Assembly (NCBI GenBank): GCA_903911985.1
Contig: CAIWFP010000209.1
Span: forward strand, 1 to 7,086
Reading direction: 5' to 3'
Length of the DNA: 7,086 nucleotides
From: an uncultured Sphingomonadales bacterium
GTDB taxonomy: Bacteria > Pseudomonadota > Alphaproteobacteria > Sphingomonadales > Sphingomonadaceae
Numbering within the stretch: position 1 is the first letter of the stretch; every line of letters starts with the position of its first letter. Below are positions 5,749-7,086 of the stretch, piece by piece. The position numbers and the translations under genes are program-made. The notes below the pieces were generated by a model that saw only the letters and a list, made by a program, of their open reading frames with translations, had not been told where the DNA came from and did not search any database.

Positions 5749-6698
5749 TTATCGACCCGAATTCTTGGAGATCAGCGCGGCAGCGGGTTGGTCCGGCAAT
5801 TTCGGCAGCGGATCAACCGGGTGCTGGGCGCGGCGCAGTTCGAAATGCCGTTCGTCGCGGCGGGCCTTGCCGCTGTGGCCCACGAGGCCGATCCGCTCGC
5901 CGACGCGGACATGATCGCCCTTGGCCACGGTGATCTTGCCAAGGAAGCCATAGGCCGTTTGCCAGCCGTTCTTGTGGTCGATCAGCACCAGACGGCCGAA
6001 GCTTTGCGGCTCCACCCCGGCAAACACCACCTCGCCGCCAGAGCTGGCGCGCACGGTGGTGCCGAGTGTGCCAGCGATATCAACGCCATCGTGGGCGCCC
6101 CCGGCAGCGAAGCCACGCAGCACCTTGCCCGCCAATGGCCAGATGAAACGCGCGTCGGGGTCTACCTTCAGGCTGTGGCTGGCCGGGGGGGCGGTTGGCG
6201 CATCCTCGCCTCCGGCCACCAGCTTTGCCGGAGGAGTGGCTTTGGCGGAGGCGTCCTCCGCCGGTTTGGCGATGCGCGGATTACCCTTGGCATGGGTTAT
6301 GGTCGGGATCAGCAGCTTTTGCCCCGGCTCCACCTCCGCGTCGGGATCAAGCCCGTTTCACCCTTGGCCACGGTGTGATGGCGGGTGCGCGGCAGCCGCA
6401 GGCGCTCGCCCTCGCGCAGGGCATAGGGCGGCTTGAGGTTGTTGGCCTCGATAATCAGGACGCGGGGCACATGGGCGCGGTTGGCAACCCCGCCCAGCGT
6501 TTCGCCGGCGATCACCACATGCACGGGCTCGCGCTGGGGCGAGGCGTCGTCATCGTCATCCTCCACCGTGTCGGCCACGAGAGGGCGGGGCGCGGCCGGC
6601 GCATGGGCGGTGTCGGCGCGGGTCGCGGCATCCTTGGCGAGGGATACCCCCGGGGCGGCCAGCAGCGCCGCCAGCGTCAGCAAGGTGCCCGGCTTCAT
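5749..6698 (-). pseudogene. LysM/LytM (M23-like, NlpD-type) gene broken by internal deletion
   Basis: The gene starts at 6698 in one frame, stops at 6309, and its second half runs in another frame to 5749. The first part (129 codons) has a signal peptide (1-21), an acidic linker (EDDDDD, 46-51), a complete LysM (about 59-103) and the first residues of a second LysM (HHTVAKGE, 107-114). The second frame resumes with the end of a LysM (NGLDPDAEVEPGQKLLIP, about 6297-6350) and continues through a linker into a LytM domain ending in PVDPL. About 20 residues of the second LysM core are missing at 6352-6358. In the LytM part HxGxD and the final HFE zinc-ligand positions are present, but the two catalytic histidine positions read F and E. 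The intact protein would bind peptidoglycan in the periplasm and, like NlpD, perhaps activate amidases. Re-initiation at GTG 6333 without a signal peptide is possible but unlikely to be useful. It is coupled to surE by ATGA. Confidence 0.8.
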
Positions 6699-6967
6699 GC
6701 GGGAAACGCCGCGCGCAGGGCAGCCAGCGAGGGCTCGTGGGTAAGGTCGAGATGCATGGGTGTCACGGATACATATCCATCTGCAATGGCTTCCAGATCG
6801 CTGTCGTGGCCCGGTGTGTGCTCAATACCATGCAGGCCGAACCAGAAATAGGCATAGCCGCGCGGGTCCCGGGCTTCCACCACGGAGCCGCGTGCATAAT
6901 CGTGAAAACCCTGACGCGCCACCCGGATGCCCCTGACCTGTTCGCTGGGAATAGCAGGAAAGTTAAT
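6695..6967 (-). pseudogene. surE: SurE 5'/3'-nucleotidase, C-terminal fragment
   Basis: SurE is a metal-dependent survival-protein phosphatase acting on nucleoside monophosphates, normally about 250 residues. Here only the last 90 residues are recognisable, from INFPAIPSEQVRGIRVARQG, through GYAYFWFGLHGIEHTPGHDSD to the family ending GYVSVTPMHLDLTHEPSL. The nucleotide- and metal-binding N-terminus is absent from the window. The frame stays open to the window edge (129 codons in all), but the upstream residues, rich in cysteine, lysine and tyrosine, do not resemble SurE, and base composition changes at the same point. The stop overlaps the LysM/LytM start as ATGA, the usual surE-nlpD neighbourhood. 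I read it as interrupted by an insertion at about 6968. If instead the window edge merely truncates a divergent SurE, the gene could be intact. Confidence 0.7.
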
Positions 6968-7086
6968 CCCACATTTCCCAGATGCGAATGGGAAAATCTG
7001 GCAATTTTGGCAGTATAGTGTAGCAATATCAGCATGATATTTGGTCTTGAGGGCTGATTTTATGGCGCACCCGGCGGGTGAAGCGG
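6968..7086 (+). mobile_element. Probable end of an inserted element, family unknown
   Basis: Starting where SurE similarity ends, the sequence turns AT-rich (40 of the 100 bases 6961-7060 are G or C). It carries inverted repeats TTTCCCA/TGGGAAA (6974-6980, 6989-6995), CCAGAT/ATCTGG (6978-6983, 6996-7001) and AATATCA/TGATATT (7025-7031, 7035-7041). Such a short AT-rich, repeat-bearing terminus followed by a well-initiated rightward reading frame is typical of an insertion sequence end. The other end, target duplication and transposase lie outside the window, so no family is assigned. Confidence 0.45.
7062..7086 (+). CDS. Start of a rightward reading frame, cut by window end
   Basis: An ATG at 7062 preceded by GAGGG (7049-7053) with 8-base spacing opens a frame reading MAHPAGEA before the window ends. 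The ribosome binding site is among the best in the window, and codon composition returns to GC-rich here. It may be the transposase or first gene of the element inserted in surE, but eight residues do not allow identification. Confidence 0.35.

Noticed and set aside
6309..6358. Programmed ribosomal frameshift joining the two LysM/LytM halves
   Set aside because: There is no slippery heptamer, and a frameshift would not restore the missing core of the second LysM, so a deletion explains the data better.

Overview
The window is GC-rich, compact bacterial chromosome. Gene content and residue style point to an alphaproteobacterium, most likely Sphingomonadales (Novosphingobium or Sphingobium-like); this is inferred from protein resemblance, not from a search. 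Most of it is ordinary core genome. I did not find a new defence or mobile system, but several small features deserve attention, and the right edge looks damaged by an insertion.

Layout, left to right. (1) rplA (ribosomal protein L1, + strand) is complete and followed by a GC-rich hairpin, then by a PilZ-domain gene (+) whose leader carries a perfect 10-bp inverted repeat just before the start codon. (2) Convergent to it is a leftward run of three genes: a short CinA/MoaB-type molybdopterin-binding-domain protein, an exported protein with a chorismate-lyase (UbiC)-like fold coupled to it by a 4-base ATGA overlap, and yqgE/algH (UPF0301). (3) The 354-base gap 3444-3797 has no convincing protein gene. 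It holds the leader of that run, a strong leftward intrinsic terminator, and a nested set of inverted repeats that looks like a structured RNA lying between the rimO stop codon and the terminator. (4) rimO (ribosomal protein S12 methylthiotransferase, - strand) is complete and divergent from a small four-helix membrane protein (DUF1761, + strand). A 12-bp tandem repeat begins at the stop codon of the latter.

(5) The right end carries a leftward surE-nlpD-type pair, again coupled by ATGA, and both genes look broken. The LysM/LytM (M23-like) gene has lost the core of its second LysM domain together with the reading frame. SurE resemblance stops abruptly near base 6968, where the sequence drops to about 40% GC, has short inverted repeats, and ends with a well-placed ribosome binding site and the first codons of a rightward reading frame. 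The simplest reading is that a mobile element has inserted into surE.

Functionally the window mixes translation (L1, RimO), envelope maintenance (LysM/LytM), c-di-GMP-type signalling (PilZ) and poorly characterised conserved genes. The leftward cinA-like/ubiC-like/yqgE run is the most plausible operon.
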